Below, one piece after another: positions 27,070-29,054 of a stretch of 29,054 bases of DNA. Made by a program: the position numbers and the translations under genes. Origin of the DNA: Seminavis robusta (taxonomy: Eukaryota > Bacillariophyta > Bacillariophyceae > Naviculales > Naviculaceae); NCBI GenBank assembly GCA_903772945.1, contig CAICTM010001450.1, forward strand, positions 1-29,054, read 5' to 3'. Below the pieces are notes generated by a model. That model saw only the letters and a list, made by a program, of their open reading frames with translations. It did no database searches and had not been told where the DNA came from. The stretch's first letter is position 1; each line of letters begins with the position of its first letter.

Positions 27070-29054
27070 TTACTTGATGGAAAAGAACATCAACGGATCC
27101 AGAAAATCTGTAATCATAAGGCGTGCATAGGAGACATGTTGTACTCGGTGGCGGCATCGCGAAGCACATTGACATCTTCCAATCACCCTGATTCGAAGGA
27201 CTTCGTCTTTCATGAGACGAGGAACCTTCGCGGTCTCTTTGTCTTCCGACTCTACTTTGGGAATGACTTCCGGGCCGTCCGCCGAGGTCAGATCCTTAAT
27301 CAGAATATCGACCAGGCCACCCAACTTTGGGGTTTTCAACTCGGCGACCCAATTGGTGAGGATTGTGTTCGTCTTGCCATCTTGAATGGCAATCGAACTC
27401 ACGAGCGGGATATGCTTTGATGGATTGTCGTTGTTCATCAAGAGCTGATGCGGGTGTTGTACATGTGCCCCCTCCACATTGTCAATATCCTTAATGTAGA
27501 GTCGCAACACAAGCTTGAGCTTTTTGCGCAAGGACTCTATGCTAGTGATTGCGATATCCACAATACCATTGTCATGACTGAGCACTTTGCGAGTAATGGC
27601 CACGTCATCAAAGGAGATCGTTTGTTCGACAAAGGAACTCTTGTCACAAAATTTTCTACCTCGCGGTGCTTCCGCTCCCATGTCACTCATCCATATCTCT
27701 TCCACGGGCAGTTTGAGTTCATCCTTGGGTGAGATGCAAAATTTTCGATCCACGGCGTGGTGTCCAATGGTGCGACCGAGGATCCATCCCAACGAGTACT
27801 TGGTGGCCAATGCAAAGCGGCACATGCGACAGTAGGACGAGGACGACTTTTCCTTTAAAAATCCATACTTGTCCTCGAGAGGAGTTCCCTCTTGATCTCT
27901 CCATGCATGCAGTTTGTCCCACAATGCTCTGGAATGTCGTACTTTGTCCAGATGTGCCGCCAGTTCCTTTTGGGACGAGTACTCTCCCCCCACAATCACA
28001 CTATTTTTGGGAACATGCTCTCGAATGTTGGGTGCCCCAAAATAGACGGGGATGGATCCCGCCGTGAGGGCATCCCATACCAATTCGGAGAATCAGGTGT
28101 CGGGTGAGGTCGTGCGAATGCCCAGATGACAAAGGGTGAACAGGTACTGACGGTCAGTGATGGGTGTCGAGTACTTGATATCGGCAGCCAACGGTGGTCG
28201 CGTCGGTCAAAGGCGCCCAAACGCGCAGGGATCCGAGGAAGTCAAGGGGTTCGAAGGCCTCCTGGACGGGCCCGCCCACCTGCCGTGTTTGAGGGTCCGG
28301 ACACGGGCTGTCGGATAAAAGGCCATGCCGCGGGTCCCGGAGGTGTGAAAGACAGGTCCGCGCGAGCATTCTTCATTTCCCCGTATCGATCCCAATCAAA
28401 TGCCGAAAGGGGGATTTCCGATTGAAAGGATCGTGTGACGTAAAAGTAGTTTTCCCGATACGCCTTTCGTGAAATGGCGACTTCTTGGGGATTGAGGCGG
28501 GGATCCAACCAGGAATAGCGAAAGTGGAAATCGGTTCCTTCGACGGTCCAATCGGAAATATCGGGGAGACAGACTTCGCCCTTGGCATTGTCATTATCGG
28601 CAATGGCGCACGTGTCCATGCTGACTTTGCAGGGAACGTTGCAGTCTTTGACCGTTTCCAGCGAGCCATACGAGTCTTTGCGTTGCATGACAATGGGTGG
28701 CAATTTCATCAAGTCCCGCCGTATGGTGCTGATCATTTTATCGGAGGCTTCGAGCAAGAGACGTTGGTGGTTCGGTGAATGCATGCTCGCATAGTTTTTT
28801 CATGTGTGCGACGGCGTGGGGTTGGATGGTTTTGCCACACCAATGCCGTGGGAACGGTTGTGAATTGTAGACGATAATGGCCTTGCTCTTTTTGCCATGC
28901 CATTCTGAACACCATCATCTCTTCCCTTGACGAGAAGTCTCTTGTTACTGTCGTTCGTATAATAATGACAGGGTTGGAGTTCTTGGTCTTTTCGGACCAT
29001 GAGTTGTGCAGCATCTTTGGCATCTTGGTCGGCTTGTTGCTGGAGTGCTTGGGG
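27070..29054 (-). pseudogene. Broken GT10 fucosyltransferase gene, second copy, 5' end beyond window
   Basis: Segments matching the intact GT10 at 14910-17222 appear in collinear order but in changing frames: VYNSQPFPRHWCGKTI near 28870-28820; VKDCNVPCK and SAFDWDRYGEMKNA (28660-28380); then YLFTLCHLGIRTTSPDT, a TGA at 28093-28095, and FSELVWDALTAGSIPVYFGA, matching the donor-site motif. The TGA replaces the position of Trp450 in the intact copy, so TGG to TGA is likely. The C-terminal domain persists (YCRMCRFALATKYSLGW). Near the end two compensating frame shifts flank EDVNVLRDAATEYNMS before FLDPLMFFSIK. Bases about 28150-28380 do not match in any frame. There is no way to make an active enzyme from this, barring sequencing errors. 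The N-terminus and anchor lie right of the window. Confidence 0.8.

Noticed and set aside
1..29054. CRISPR array, rRNA or bacterial operon structure
   Set aside because: No regularly spaced repeats, no rRNA-like sequence and no co-directional overlapping genes; the genome is eukaryotic.

Overview
The window looks like nuclear DNA of a diatom, probably a pennate one. Four things support this: intron-poor genes with one GTAAGT...CAG intron; CTAGCTAG-rich 3' regions; decayed retroelements of the diatom Ty1/copia type; and the protein families present, namely fucosyltransferases of family GT10 and secreted Lys/Ser/Gly-rich proteins with a C-terminal cysteine domain. The species cannot be fixed from sequence alone. 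All assignments were made by eye, without database searches.

Layout. 1-4540 (-): a heavily frameshifted Ty1/copia-like element with gag, pre-integrase, integrase and the start of reverse transcriptase, running off the left edge. 4541-5700: gene-free, with a foldback. 5711-9260: three unrecognised small genes, two of them carrying an apparent lesion (an in-frame TGA and a frameshift); related repeat-rich intergenic DNA precedes two of them. 9758-11123 (-): a decayed transposon-type ORF. 11845-14772 (+): a divergent formin (FH2) protein without a proline-rich FH1. 14910-17222 (-): an intact GT10 fucosyltransferase, head to head with 17938-19512 (+), a secreted Lys/Gly-rich protein ending in a cysteine domain. 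20091-20519 (+): a small papain-like/C39-like fold protein. 20589-21980 (-): a SMYD-type SET/MYND protein. 22048-23292: decayed DNA, then a TTAA-flanked foldback element at 23293-23470. 23568-26714 (+): a second, larger secreted protein with the same cysteine domain and a silaffin-like Lys/Ser/Gly tract. 27070-29054 (-): a broken second GT10 gene running off the right edge.

How the parts may fit. The right half holds two copies of the same pairing: a Golgi-type fucosyltransferase beside a secreted, probably glycosylated, cell-wall or adhesive-type protein. One pair is intact; in the other the fucosyltransferase is a pseudogene. This, with the shared 12-cysteine domain and a shared R-x-L-R-K site after the signal peptide, is the most interesting signal in the window. 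A functional link between enzyme and substrate is inference.
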